Positions 36,287 to 43,752 of a DNA stretch of 43,752 nt are shown piece by piece (positions within the stretch are counted from its first letter, which is position 1; each line of letters opens with the position of its first letter). The notes beneath the pieces are model-generated. The model searched no databases and was not told the DNA's origin. It saw nothing but the letters and a program-made list of their open reading frames with translations. The stretch covers positions 1 to 43,752 of the forward strand of contig MTKO01000083.1 in assembly GCA_004028505.1 (NCBI GenBank), in the 5' to 3' direction. Origin of the DNA: Candidatus Electrothrix aarhusensis. GTDB taxonomy: Bacteria; Desulfobacterota; Desulfobulbia; Desulfobulbales; Desulfobulbaceae. The translations under genes were made by a program, and so were the position numbers.

Positions 36287-37754
36287 AGATAATCGGTTTC
36301 ATAGCACCCATGTAAGAGCGCAGTTCCTCGCCGATGATCTCTACACCGGTGTAACGTATATCCTCATTCACAGCGATCAGCTCCACATTGCTGACCCCGT
36401 TATCCTTTACATCTAGTCCCTTACCAATGACATCGGTGCTCACGGCCTTCATGAAATCCTGGAGCAGCGGATAAGCTGCATGGTTGAACAGATAACAGCC
36501 GTATTCCGCTGTGTCAGAGATAACCACGTTCATCTCGTAGAGCTTCTTCCGGGTGATCAGGTTGGCGATCAGCGGCAGCTCATGCAAGGACTCGTAGTAG
36601 GCTGACTCTTCCTTGATACCTGCGGAAACCATGGTGTCAAAGGCCAATTCTACGCCCGCTTTGACCATAGCCACCATCAGGATGCCCTTGTCAAAATACT
36701 CCTGCTCGGCAATTTCTACATCAGCAGCTTCAATCTTCTCAAAATCGGTTTCACCGGTTTCTTTGCGCCAGTTCAGCAGGTCAGCATCATCCTTGGCCCA
36801 GTCTTTCATCATGGTTGTGGAAAAATGGCCGGACATGATGTCATCCATGTGCTTATGAAAAAGCGGGGCCATGATTTGGCTTAATTCTTCAGCCAGCTCA
36901 TTGGCACGAATCTTCGCTGGATTGGAAAGTCGATCCATCATATTGGTGATACCACCGTGCTTCAAAGCTTCGGTGATGGTCTCCCAGCCATTCTGGATAA
37001 ACTTAACCGCGTAGGCAGCATCAATGCCCTGCTCAACCATCTTCTCAAAGCAAAGCAAAGAGCCGGTTTGCAGCATTCCGCAAAGAATGGTCTGCTCACC
37101 CATCAGGTCGGACTTAACCTCTGCAACAAAAGAGGACTCCAGGCAACCAGCTCGATCACCGCCGGTACCGGAGGCATAGGCCTTGGCCACATCCCAGCCG
37201 ATCCCCTGTGGGTCGTTTTCGCGATGAACAGCCAGCAGGGTCGGAACGCCGAAACCGCGCTTGTACTCCTCACGAACCTCGGTTCCGGGGGATTTTGGAG
37301 CCACCATAACGACGGTAATATCCTTACGGATCTGCATGCCTTCTTCAACGATATTAAAACCGTGTGAGTAGGACAGGCAGGAGTTTTCCTTCATGAAAGG
37401 CATAACCGTCTCAATGACGTTGGAGTGCTGCTTGTCCGGGGTCAGATTGATGACCAGATCAGCATCCGGGAGCATTTCTTCGTAGCTGCCTACTTTGAAA
37501 TCGTTCTCTGTGGCATTTTTCCAAGATTGGCGTTGCTCCTTAATTGCCGCATCACGGAGGGTATACGAGACGTCCAGGCCGGAATCACGCAGGTTCAGGC
37601 CCTGGTTCAGGCCCTGAGCACCGCAACCGACAATAACAATTTTTTTGCCTTTCAGAGCTTCCACCCCGTTGAATTCCGAAGCATCCATGAAACGGCATTG
37701 GCCCAGCTCTTCGAGCTGGAGGCGTAGGGGCAGGCTGTTGAAATAATTCGCCAT
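36285..37754 (-). CDS. ilvC: Ketol-acid reductoisomerase, class II (long form)
   Basis: Second common step of branched-chain amino-acid synthesis: NADPH-dependent rearrangement and reduction of acetolactate or acetohydroxybutyrate. I start at ATG 37754 ([20 protein letters not shown]), which matches the E. coli N-terminus and has AAGGAG upstream; a longer frame back to 37886 is not native. The 489-residue length and duplicated knotted C-terminal domain mark the class II form. Landmarks are [85 protein letters not shown], and in the second half [15 protein letters not shown] and [11 protein letters not shown]. No ilvBN is adjacent; the gene stands alone. Confidence 0.97.
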   Translation of the reverse strand: MANYFNSLPLRLQLEELGQCRFMDASEFNGVEALKGKKIVIVGCGAQGLNQGLNLRDSGLDVSYTLRDAAIKEQRQSWKNATENDFKVGSYEEMLPDADLVINLTPDKQHSNVIETVMPFMKENSCLSYSHGFNIVEEGMQIRKDITVVMVAPKSPGTEVREEYKRGFGVPTLLAVHRENDPQGIGWDVAKAYASGTGGDRAGCLESSFVAEVKSDLMGEQTILCGMLQTGSLLCFEKMVEQGIDAAYAVKFIQNGWETITEALKHGGITNMMDRLSNPAKIRANELAEELSQIMAPLFHKHMDDIMSGHFSTTMMKDWAKDDADLLNWRKETGETDFEKIEAADVEIAEQEYFDKGILMVAMVKAGVELAFDTMVSAGIKEESAYYESLHELPLIANLITRKKLYEMNVVISDTAEYGCYLFNHAAYPLLQDFMKAVSTDVIGKGLDVKDNGVSNVELIAVNEDIRYTGVEIIGEELRSYMGAMKPII

Positions 37755-37900
37755 TGGTTTTTCTCCTTGGATTAGTAAGACTGTAATAAGTTTTTGAGAT
37801 ACAACTTTTGTATTCGAGCACATTCTAGCATGAAATAACGTTGCGTAAAGTGATTTATTCGATATACAATATTGCATAATTCGCAATGTAATTCAACCCA

Positions 37901-38210
37901 CTATGGACTGAAAGTCGCTGTTTCGGCTGAAGCCGATTGAAGTCCGTACTGACAAAAGAAATTCAGTGATAAACAGTATCCGTTGCAAATAGCGATCCTT
38001 TTGCGGCTTTCATTGAACAAAATCACTTCAGCCGGACAGTGTCGGAGAACTTTACCGCCAGAACAGACTGTTCTTCGTGAAGACAGATTGTTATATCGTT
38101 TTCTCGAAAACCGAACGTCGCAACCTTTTAAGTCACGTCGCAGATTCGACTGCCTGCCGGAATGCCTCATAAATGAGCGCCTACTAAAAGTCTTGGACTA
38201 AAGTCCATAG
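37901..38210. mobile_element. 310-bp candidate MITE with terminal inverted repeats
   Basis: The element is bounded by CTATGGACTGAAAGTC (37901-37916) and GACTAAAGTCCATAG (38196-38210). The outer nine bases, CTATGGACT, are exact inverted repeats, and each end is itself a small palindrome (GACT..AGTC). Inside, TTCGGCTGAAG (37920) and CTTCAGCCGGA (38026) are a further inverted pair, so much of the left half can fold. No credible coding frame is present. It fills the gap between ilvC and the Rpn-like nuclease. Its family is unknown to me. Confidence 0.5.
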
Positions 38211-38284
38211 TTTTAACTAACGATTGGGACAATAAAAAAATATTCGAGGTATGTCCTCGTTTTCCTTCTTCTGTGCCTAAAAAT

Positions 38285-38317
38285 ATATTTTCCGTCCTAA
38301 GCCCGGCATGGTATAAT
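38285..38317 (+). promoter_or_regulatory. Possible promoter of the Rpn-like nuclease gene
   Basis: TATAAT at 38312-38317 is an exact -10 with an extended TGG before it. The -35 region (TTTCCG, about 38289) is poor. It lies 72 bp upstream of the Rpn-like start codon. Confidence 0.4.
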
Positions 38318-38388
38318 TGGATTTGAACAGGCTGGCACCTTGGGACTAAAAACAGAATGTCAACTGCTCTCCTTAACAAACAAGCGAA

Positions 38389-39303
38389 ATGGATCACGAC
38401 CAAAATTTCAAAAATTTGATACTCGACTACCCAAGACAGGCGCTGTCCTTGTTCGCAGAGCAGGAGGCAAAGGTGATCGACGCCTCTTCCCGGATCATCC
38501 CGATCCGGGAAGAGCAGCTCAAGGAACGGCTGGGAAACCGCTATCGGCGGCTGGATGTCCCCTTGCTGGTCGAGTGGCCGGACGGACAGCGTGAGGCGGT
38601 CCTTTTCGCCCTTGAGGAAGAAAGCGTGGCTGATCGGTTCTCAGTTCACAGGCTGGTTCGCTACTGTCTTGATCTCTCCGAAATGTTCGAGACGGATCGG
38701 ATCGTTCCCGTGGTTATTTTTCTGCGTGACGGCAGATATCCCGCTGAATTGACATTGGGCGGCAATCAGCAGGACTACCTCCGGTTCAGTTTCATCGCCT
38801 GTAATCTGGCCCGGCTGCCAGCCGAACACTACTGTGACAGCGATAATATCGTCGCCCGCCTGAATCTTCCGAATATGCTGTACCCTCGGGAGCTGAAAGT
38901 GGATATGTACGCCCATGCGCTGCGGGGCCTGTTCAGCCTGGAACCGGACCCGAACAAACAATTGAAATATCTTGACTTCATAGACCTCTATGCGGGTCTT
39001 GATGAGAACGAGCGGCTGATCTATCAGCGACGCTATCCGGATGAGGAGAAAAAAATGAAAGGTTTTGCGGAAAGATACAGGGAAGAGGGAATGCAGAAGG
39101 GAATGCAAAAGGGCATACAGCAAGGCATGCAGAAAGGTATGCAGAAAGCTGAAGTGTTGGTGCTGGTCCGACAGTTACGAAGCAAATTCGGCGACCTGCC
39201 GGAAGGAATTTGCGCCCGGATCGAGAGTGCGGACAGTGACACCCTTCTCCGGTGGTTGGATCGTGTTCTGACAGCGAACGATATCAACGAGGTTATCCAT
39301 TAG
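38389..39303 (+). CDS. Rpn/YhgA-like PD-(D/E)XK nuclease with DUF4351
   Basis: The 304-residue protein begins DHDQNFKNLILDYPRQALSL, then LDVPLLVEWPDGQREAVLFA and VVIFLRDG, the pattern of Rpn/transposase_31-like recombination-promoting nucleases, and ends with a DUF4351-type helical domain (LVRQLRSKFGDLPEGICARI...LLRWLDRVLTAND). Between them is a degenerate G-M-Q-K tetrapeptide repeat (about 231-252), typical of these proteins. RpnA proteins of E. coli make DNA breaks and raise RecA-independent recombination. The gene is flanked by a MITE-like element and a sulfotransferase and has its own likely promoter. It is probably a mobile or accessory gene. Confidence 0.83.
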   Translation: MDHDQNFKNLILDYPRQALSLFAEQEAKVIDASSRIIPIREEQLKERLGNRYRRLDVPLLVEWPDGQREAVLFALEEESVADRFSVHRLVRYCLDLSEMFETDRIVPVVIFLRDGRYPAELTLGGNQQDYLRFSFIACNLARLPAEHYCDSDNIVARLNLPNMLYPRELKVDMYAHALRGLFSLEPDPNKQLKYLDFIDLYAGLDENERLIYQRRYPDEEKKMKGFAERYREEGMQKGMQKGIQQGMQKGMQKAEVLVLVRQLRSKFGDLPEGICARIESADSDTLLRWLDRVLTANDINEVIH

Positions 39304-39326
39304 TTGCTAGTTCCCCAAACAATAAT

Positions 39327-39890
39327 ATGATCAGTATAGTTTCCGGGTTACCCCGTTCAGGGACATCAATGATGATGAGTATGCTCGAAGCAGGGAGAAT
39401 ACCTTTGTTGGTTGATAATTGCCGAAAAGCTGACGCCAGTAACCCTAAGGGCTACTATGAATTTAAACGAGTCAAGGGACTTCGTGAAGGAGATGCTGCC
39501 TGGATGCCGGAAGCACGGGGTAAAGCTGTTAAAATTATTACAGCCTTACTATATTATCTGCCGCATGACTACACTTACCGTATTGTTATTATGCGCCGAA
39601 CAATGTCCGAAATACTGGCTTCTCAAAAAAAAATGTTGCTTATTGAGGGCAAATGCCCTGATACCGTAAGCGACGATGAGTTAAACAGGCTGTACGAAAA
39701 GCATCTCTTGCAGATAAAAAACTGGATAACTAATCAGCCAAACATCAAATATATTGAAGTTAATTACAATCGCTGTCTAGTAGCCCCAAACACCGAACTT
39801 CAGCGTCTTGATGAATTCTTCGACAAACAGCTTGATGTTGAAGAAATGATTTCGGTTATTGAGCCAGACTTATATCGACAACGAAAATAA
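39327..39890 (+). CDS. Sulfotransferase-family protein
   Basis: I choose ATG 39327, which puts the PAPS-binding P-loop at the N-terminus (MISIVSGLPRSGTSMMMSML) as in the short P-loop sulfotransferases. An earlier ATG at 39252 lies inside the Rpn-like gene. The 187-residue product also has NPKGYYEFKRVKGL, KIITALLYYLPHDYTYRIV and IMRRTMSEILASQKKML, the last resembling the 3'-phosphate-binding Arg/Ser region. It would transfer sulfate from PAPS to an unknown acceptor. It begins 23 bp after the Rpn-like stop and converges with the sulfatase-fold gene. Association with the adjacent kinase and peptide remnant is an inference from proximity. Confidence 0.85.
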   Translation: MISIVSGLPRSGTSMMMSMLEAGRIPLLVDNCRKADASNPKGYYEFKRVKGLREGDAAWMPEARGKAVKIITALLYYLPHDYTYRIVIMRRTMSEILASQKKMLLIEGKCPDTVSDDELNRLYEKHLLQIKNWITNQPNIKYIEVNYNRCLVAPNTELQRLDEFFDKQLDVEEMISVIEPDLYRQRK

Positions 39891-40010
39891 TGACGGGTCA
39901 CCAAGGGGCAACGTCACCAATATTGCTCTCGCTTGCCTATACTCCCGGCATGGTCACAATTGAGAATTCAAGCTTGTTCTGGTATAAAAAATGTCAGAAT
40001 CCAATTTAAT

Positions 40011-41465
40011 CTAAATACCTAAGGCTTTCAGTCGCTCCGTAACGCTTGGGTCTTCGTCAATACCACAGGAAAAATTACCTAGGCTAACCTTCTTGCTTTT
40101 ATCTTTAAGAAGTTTCAAAAGACCTTCACTGATATGTGCCAGACGCAGTTTATCAAAACGACGAGCCACTCTGTGTTCAACCTGATATATGTTAACCATT
40201 TCTTCAGGATCTTCCCGAAGATTATAGAGCTGGGACTGCTTCACTTCGCCATCGTAAATATATTTGTAGCCATCGGCCAAAATTGCAAGACGATAAATAC
40301 AAGAATTACGATGTCCAAACATTTCAATATAGACAGGCCGTTGATTTGAAATCATTTTTCTTTTTTTATCCACTAAAGGGAGCAAGCTGTTCCCCAGCAT
40401 CTTCTCTGATGGCTCAACATTAGCTACTGATAAAATCGTCGGAGCTAAATCAATATGACTTACAGGTTGGTCAACACGTCCCACATCAACAGGCCGGGGT
40501 AAACGAACAATAAGAGGCACATGCGTTCCTTCGCAATGAAGCTTATTCCAGGAGTGAGCCCAAGTACCGTGTTCTTGAAATTCCTCTCCATGATCTCCAG
40601 TGACAAAAACAGCTGTATTCTGCCAACATAGATCCCTCCTCAAGCAAGCAAAAAAATGTCCCAGCGCATCATCCACTGCTCGCAGCCCCTCAGCATAACG
40701 CCTTCTCCATCGTGCAGATCTTTGTACTCCCGGATTAAAATTTCCCCGGCATCGGCTCACTTTGGTCGACCAGATATGACGATCACGCCATTCCTCGACA
40801 GCCTCTGTTGAGCTTTGCTCTTTCTCTGATGAGAGATACGGCCAATGGATGTCCATAAAATGCAGCCAAAGAAAAAAAGGACGATTACAGGGTTGCTTCA
40901 GACAGGTAATAGCCTGATCAACTAATCCCAATGCTTTTACCGAAGGATGAACTGGCATCAGTCGGATACCAAGAGGAGAAAGGAGTGTATGCAAAAAATT
41001 ATATCGAGCCAATCGCCCAAATCCACGGATCTTGCGTATTCTATTGATTCCTTCCAGTTTGAGTTCGGGTTTTACATCAACAAACGTGGTAAAACCGCGA
41101 TCAAAGCCTGCGTTACTGCCGCAGACTGGGTTCGTGGTAAAACCAACGGTTTTATAACCCTTATGCTGAAGAATTTCGGCAAGCACAGGGCGTTCCTGCG
41201 ACAGCTTACTGTGGGTAAAACCACCATACATTGACGCATATGTTGATGAAAATAATGCTGTCATGGCTGGTCTTGTCCAGCCACCGCAGGTATGGGCATT
41301 GGAAAAAGCAGTTCCTTCTGACGACAATCTGTCTAAGTGAGGAGTTTGCACCTTAGTATCATCAATTCCGCTGAAATGATCACCGCGCCAGCAGTCAATG
41401 GTGATAAGAATAATATTGGGATGAGATTGCACGTTATCTTTCTTTGAGAACTGACTGGAAATCAT
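40011..41465 (-). CDS. Sulfatase / alkaline-phosphatase-fold hydrolase
   Basis: The 484-residue protein has the sulfatase fold: NIILITIDCWRGDHFSG with the first metal Asp, HLDRLSSEGTAFSNAHTCGG, PFFLWLHFMDIHWPY, AVFVTGDHGEEFQEHGTWAH with the DHG metal pair, THVPLIVRLP and SHIDLAPTILSVANV. The nucleophile region reads CGGWTRPAMTALFSS: the C/S-x-P-x-R formylglycine signature of true sulfatases is absent and a Thr takes the usual nucleophile position. A phosphodiesterase, phosphatase or transferase activity is therefore possible. Start ATG 41465 overlaps the HprK-like gene by 32 bp; a GTG at 41432 just after that gene's stop, with AAAGAAAG upstream, is an alternative. Either way the two are coupled. 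No signal peptide is seen, so it acts in the cytoplasm. Confidence 0.87.
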   Translation of the reverse strand: MISSQFSKKDNVQSHPNIILITIDCWRGDHFSGIDDTKVQTPHLDRLSSEGTAFSNAHTCGGWTRPAMTALFSSTYASMYGGFTHSKLSQERPVLAEILQHKGYKTVGFTTNPVCGSNAGFDRGFTTFVDVKPELKLEGINRIRKIRGFGRLARYNFLHTLLSPLGIRLMPVHPSVKALGLVDQAITCLKQPCNRPFFLWLHFMDIHWPYLSSEKEQSSTEAVEEWRDRHIWSTKVSRCRGNFNPGVQRSARWRRRYAEGLRAVDDALGHFFACLRRDLCWQNTAVFVTGDHGEEFQEHGTWAHSWNKLHCEGTHVPLIVRLPRPVDVGRVDQPVSHIDLAPTILSVANVEPSEKMLGNSLLPLVDKKRKMISNQRPVYIEMFGHRNSCIYRLAILADGYKYIYDGEVKQSQLYNLREDPEEMVNIYQVEHRVARRFDKLRLAHISEGLLKLLKDKSKKVSLGNFSCGIDEDPSVTERLKALGI

Positions 41466-42429
41466 GAAGAATCACTTGAGAAATCTGTGAGAGGAAATCA
41501 AGACCGCTGGGATTGGAAACTGTGCGAACGGGAAGTTTATTGACCAATTGCCCCAAAAAATAAAATTCCCGCTGCCGGGCCTCATCATCAAGCATATATT
41601 TTGTATAGCTATGAGGCGTAAGTTTCAGCAGCGCAGAAGATTGGTTCAACTGCTCAATAACAGGTATGTCGCTATGCTTCTGCCGTTCTTTTAAAAGGTA
41701 CACACAAGCTAAAGGGCATGCTTTCTCATAAAAGTTCCAACTCTTTTGGCTGTTAAGCGGCACATAGCACTTTTCACCAACAGACAACACGGGTTGCAAC
41801 CTTTCGGATGAATAACCTAAGGACCGGATGGGAGCAAGCATAAGCCGCAGTTGCGGATACCCTGCCTCAACCTCAAACGCATTATACCTGCGACTGAAAA
41901 CAGCAACATCATCTGCCAAGAGCGCAGCACCTTGCTGAAGAAGAGCTGCTGCTGTTGTTGACTTACCGGAACCTTTAGGGCCAACCAACATAAATGCCTG
42001 ACCTTGCCAGACCAGTACGCTAGCATGTAGACAAATCTGTTGACGTAACCGCAACACGCAACCCAGTACCGGGCCTAACAGAAAAGAAATAGCGTCTGAC
42101 TCGGGAATACATGGAGGTTTTAGAATCTGAACCTGAGTTCCCTCGCGATCTAGAAAAAATTCAAGAACGCTTTCGGTAGTACGACGATAACGTAAAAGCA
42201 GAGATGATGAATTTTGCCAGACCTCTACTCCACCCGACTCCTGCTCTACTGCCGGGAACTGCCTCTGCCAACCAAGTTGGTGTAGTGTCCTAATGGACTC
42301 AGCGTTCTCCAAAAAATGTACTGTCACATCAACCGCAACATTTAGCTGGGCAAGCAATAAATTAGATACTAACCGGTCAATCGACAAATTGAGACCGTAA
42401 ACTCGGGAATGAGTAATAGTATGTGACAT
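41434..42429 (-). CDS. HprK-like serine kinase (RiPP-associated type)
   Basis: The 331-residue protein has an HPr-kinase-like P-loop domain, FMLVGPKGSGKSTTAAALLQ (about 156-175) followed by GAALLADDVAVF with the catalytic acidic pair, and LRLMLAPIRSLGYSS. It lacks the N-terminal HprK domain and the C-terminal signature of true HPr kinases. Instead it has a roughly 140-residue N-terminal region ending with LRLRQQICLHASVLVWQGQA (His-Ala-Ser), as in HprK-related kinases found with PqqD-like proteins and ribosomal-peptide precursors. Some members phosphorylate the C-terminal Ser of lasso-peptide precursors (paeninodin type). Immediately upstream, at 42446-42540, is a small frame ending in Ser that looks like such a precursor. 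Downstream it overlaps the sulfatase-fold gene. Confidence 0.82.
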   Translation of the reverse strand: MSHTITHSRVYGLNLSIDRLVSNLLLAQLNVAVDVTVHFLENAESIRTLHQLGWQRQFPAVEQESGGVEVWQNSSSLLLRYRRTTESVLEFFLDREGTQVQILKPPCIPESDAISFLLGPVLGCVLRLRQQICLHASVLVWQGQAFMLVGPKGSGKSTTAAALLQQGAALLADDVAVFSRRYNAFEVEAGYPQLRLMLAPIRSLGYSSERLQPVLSVGEKCYVPLNSQKSWNFYEKACPLACVYLLKERQKHSDIPVIEQLNQSSALLKLTPHSYTKYMLDDEARQREFYFLGQLVNKLPVRTVSNPSGLDFLSQISQVILHDFQSVLKER

Positions 42430-42445
42430 CTTTCATCCGGCGAGA

Positions 42446-42540
42446 TCAGCTAGCTGTATAGCTGCTTGGAGTATCCCCTCCATCATCGCCTCTACTGCCT
42501 GATATTGTCTCTGTCAGCTCACTGAGCTTACCGTACTTTG
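42446..42540 (-). pseudogene. Remnant of a lasso-type RiPP precursor peptide, leader cut by an insertion sequence
   Basis: On the minus strand, just before the HprK-like gene, a short frame encodes KYGKLSELTE, then TISGSRGDDGGDTP and SSYTAS before TGA at 42446. The first part matches the end of lasso-family leaders, which run Y-x-x-P-x-L-x-x-x-G with a downstream LT or ELT. The second is a Gly/Asp-rich candidate core with a C-terminal Ser, the residue modified by lasso kinases. The upstream part of the leader (Met, Tyr/Pro motif) is missing and replaced by the ISAs1 right end at about 42541. The transposase frame runs into this frame through a single TGA. A core starting at Gly or Ser with Asp at ring positions 7-9 can be drawn, but cyclisation is unproven. 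No PqqD or peptidase gene is in view. Confidence 0.55.
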
Positions 42541-43752
42541 CACGGCTTTCTCATAAAAAATTTACGCTCTTCAGCATAGATACCAAGCTATCCGGGCAGT
42601 CAACAAATTTATCTATCACTGCCTGAAAATTTTTCGTTTTGGTCTTTCGAATTAACCCCATTGCCAGGCCTCGCAGTCTTCCCATAATTTGAGCCTGATT
42701 TCCGTATTTAGTTTTGACATTGTCCTCATTAAAAGTTTTATCCCGAATATAGTTGTCAGCCTCCACACCCCAATGTCCGCGAATCGCCCGCGCTGTTTCA
42801 TTAATCGTCTGCTGTGCGCAATTTTGAACAATTCTAATATTACTGATATAATACGATGTTTCAAAAGTCGTTTTCTGCGTCTGAGCCTCGAATGTTTCAC
42901 GCTTCACCACTGTTAACGACTTTATGCTGCTGTCATGCCAACGCTTATCAAGGCTTAATGACTTCATTGAAAAAAGACTGGAATGCCGGACAGTCATGCG
43001 ACCGTTTGCTTTATCATGATCAACATTTTCGGCGATTAATTCTCCCGTAGTCTCCAAGGAGCGGCATTTATCTAAAAGAATCGGTTGATTTTCTTTAATT
43101 TGGATAAGATAAAGCCCTCCAGCTTGATGAATCTGAGATGTTGTTAAGGGGTTGAGATGATGCGCATCCAAGGTGACCTTTTGCCTTTCCAGCCCTGAGC
43201 TTTTCAGCAAATTCCGCACCACGGGAATTTCACTGGATTTGTTTCCTTTCTGTCGGGCTTGCGCTATAACTTTTCTGCTGTCATGAGTCACGGAAAGAAC
43301 AACCGACTGTTTATCACCGCCTTTTACCGTCCCTCTCAAAACTTTACCGTCAATCGCCACCCACTCTTTGTTTTCATCACGTTCTATACATACCCCGAAA
43401 TGCTGTTCAATCAGATCATTCAACGTGTCCCAGTCCAACCGATTCAGAAAACGCGGCAGGTGAGCACGCGAAATGAGCTCGGCGTTTTCATATCCGGTCA
43501 CTTTTCGCAACCAGCTGATTCGGTTTTGTATAAATCTATTAATACCTGATACGGTTGAGCGACCGACTAGAGTAGCCGAAACAAATCCGGCGATTATAAC
43601 AGCCGGAATCAGATCTTTTTTTTACCCCGATTGTCACGGTGATCCGGCATCATGCTCATAGCTTCCACGAAATTTACAATCTGTTTATTTTCACATGACA
43701 GTTCGTCATTCACAGTTATTCTCCTTATGTAGGATTAAAAAAAGTGCCTAAT
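42541..43752 (-). mobile_element. ISAs1-family insertion sequence, left end outside the window
   Basis: The element contains the transposase 42551-43713. The downstream end is probably at CACGGCTTTCTC (42541-42552), overlapping the transposase stop; the matching inverted repeat upstream of the gene is not identified and probably lies beyond 43752. It separates the RiPP-like remnant and HprK-like operon from whatever precedes them. Confidence 0.7.
42551..43713 (-). CDS. ISAs1-family transposase (frameshift in a run of eight A)
   Basis: Translation from GTG 43713 (AAGGAG seven bases upstream) gives NDELSCENKQIVNFVEAMSM, MPDHRDNRGKK and then a stop. One extra A in the A8 run (43616-43623) restores DLIPAVIIAGFVSATLVGRS and continues in frame to 42551. 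The body has the DDE-domain features of ISAs1 transposases: VAIDGKVLRGTVKGG, VTLDAHHLNP, YLIQIKENQP and RGHWGVEADNYIRDKTFNED, with the Trp-Gly-Val-Glu carrying the catalytic Glu. The full length of about 388 residues is normal. The A8 could be a genuine slippage site or an indel error. The protein ends at the element's right end. Confidence 0.9.

Noticed and set aside
37755..37886. 44-residue N-terminal extension of IlvC
   Set aside because: ATG 37754 matches the conserved MANYFN start and has AAGGAG; the extension is unlike the family.
37901..38170. 89-codon minus-strand frame inside the 310-bp element
   Set aside because: It spans an inverted-repeat element, has no ribosome site or family match, and its Arg/Ser/Cys composition looks noncoding.
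39110..39145. Tandem GMQK-coding repeats as a CRISPR-like or regulatory repeat
   Set aside because: It is a short coding repeat (Gly-Met-Gln-Lys) typical of Rpn/DUF4351 proteins; no spacers. No CRISPR array was seen anywhere in the window.

Overview
The window reads as chromosomal DNA of a Gram-negative bacterium: it carries a complete Tat translocase set, an O-antigen/capsule-type locus with Wzx and Wzy, an STN-domain envelope protein and the long (class II) ketol-acid reductoisomerase. The housekeeping genes, together with genes common in cyanobacteria (Uma2, Rpn/DUF4351 nuclease, HprK-like kinase), suggest Desulfobulbales (Desulfobacterota), possibly a cable-bacterium relative. That placement is an inference from family resemblance; no rRNA or marker phylogeny is available here.

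Layout. 1-5.5 kb (minus strand): Uma2 fragment, hisD, DUF2058, a CNNM/CBS membrane protein, and a MobB domain in frame with a frameshifted iron alcohol dehydrogenase. 5.6-9.9 kb: trpS and an rlmD-type methyltransferase on plus, between two tatA paralogues and tatBC on minus. 10-11.7 kb: an FNR-like site, an STN protein with a 32-residue repeat, and a small exported protein. 11.8-25.6 kb: a minus-strand surface-polysaccharide locus (asnB, WbpM/PglF-type dehydratase, wzx, a secreted protein of unknown function, wzy, three glycosyltransferases, PglC-like phosphoglycosyltransferase, hexapeptide acyltransferase, DegT aminotransferase), very AT-rich between about 15.4 and 21.8 kb. 25.7-36.2 kb: DUF533 protein, broken dgt, ClC channel, stand-alone RapZ C-terminal domain, phasin-like protein, UbiB/ABC1 kinase, a MASE3-type sensor kinase and a hybrid kinase. 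36.3-39.3 kb: ilvC, a 310-bp terminal-inverted-repeat element and an Rpn/DUF4351 nuclease. 39.3-43.7 kb: sulfotransferase, sulfatase-fold hydrolase, HprK-like kinase, a remnant of a peptide precursor, and an ISAs1-family insertion sequence running off the window end.

The most interesting signal is at 42446-42540. In the gap between the HprK-like kinase and the ISAs1 transposase lies a 33-codon frame whose product has the end of a lasso-type RiPP leader (YGKLSELTE), a Gly/Asp-rich putative core and a C-terminal Ser. The IS appears to have inserted into the leader. This makes the kinase / sulfatase-fold / sulfotransferase group look like tailoring genes of a ribosomal-peptide locus whose start lies beyond the IS.

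A caution for every entry: at least nine conserved genes here, including trpS, are broken by one- or two-base indels, several of them in homopolymers. Sequence or assembly errors are the simplest explanation, so I give whole-gene spans with the break positions. Several dispersed palindromic repeats (GTAGGGGC family; AACCGAC family) sit between genes, and one has supplied the C-terminus of the DUF2058 protein.
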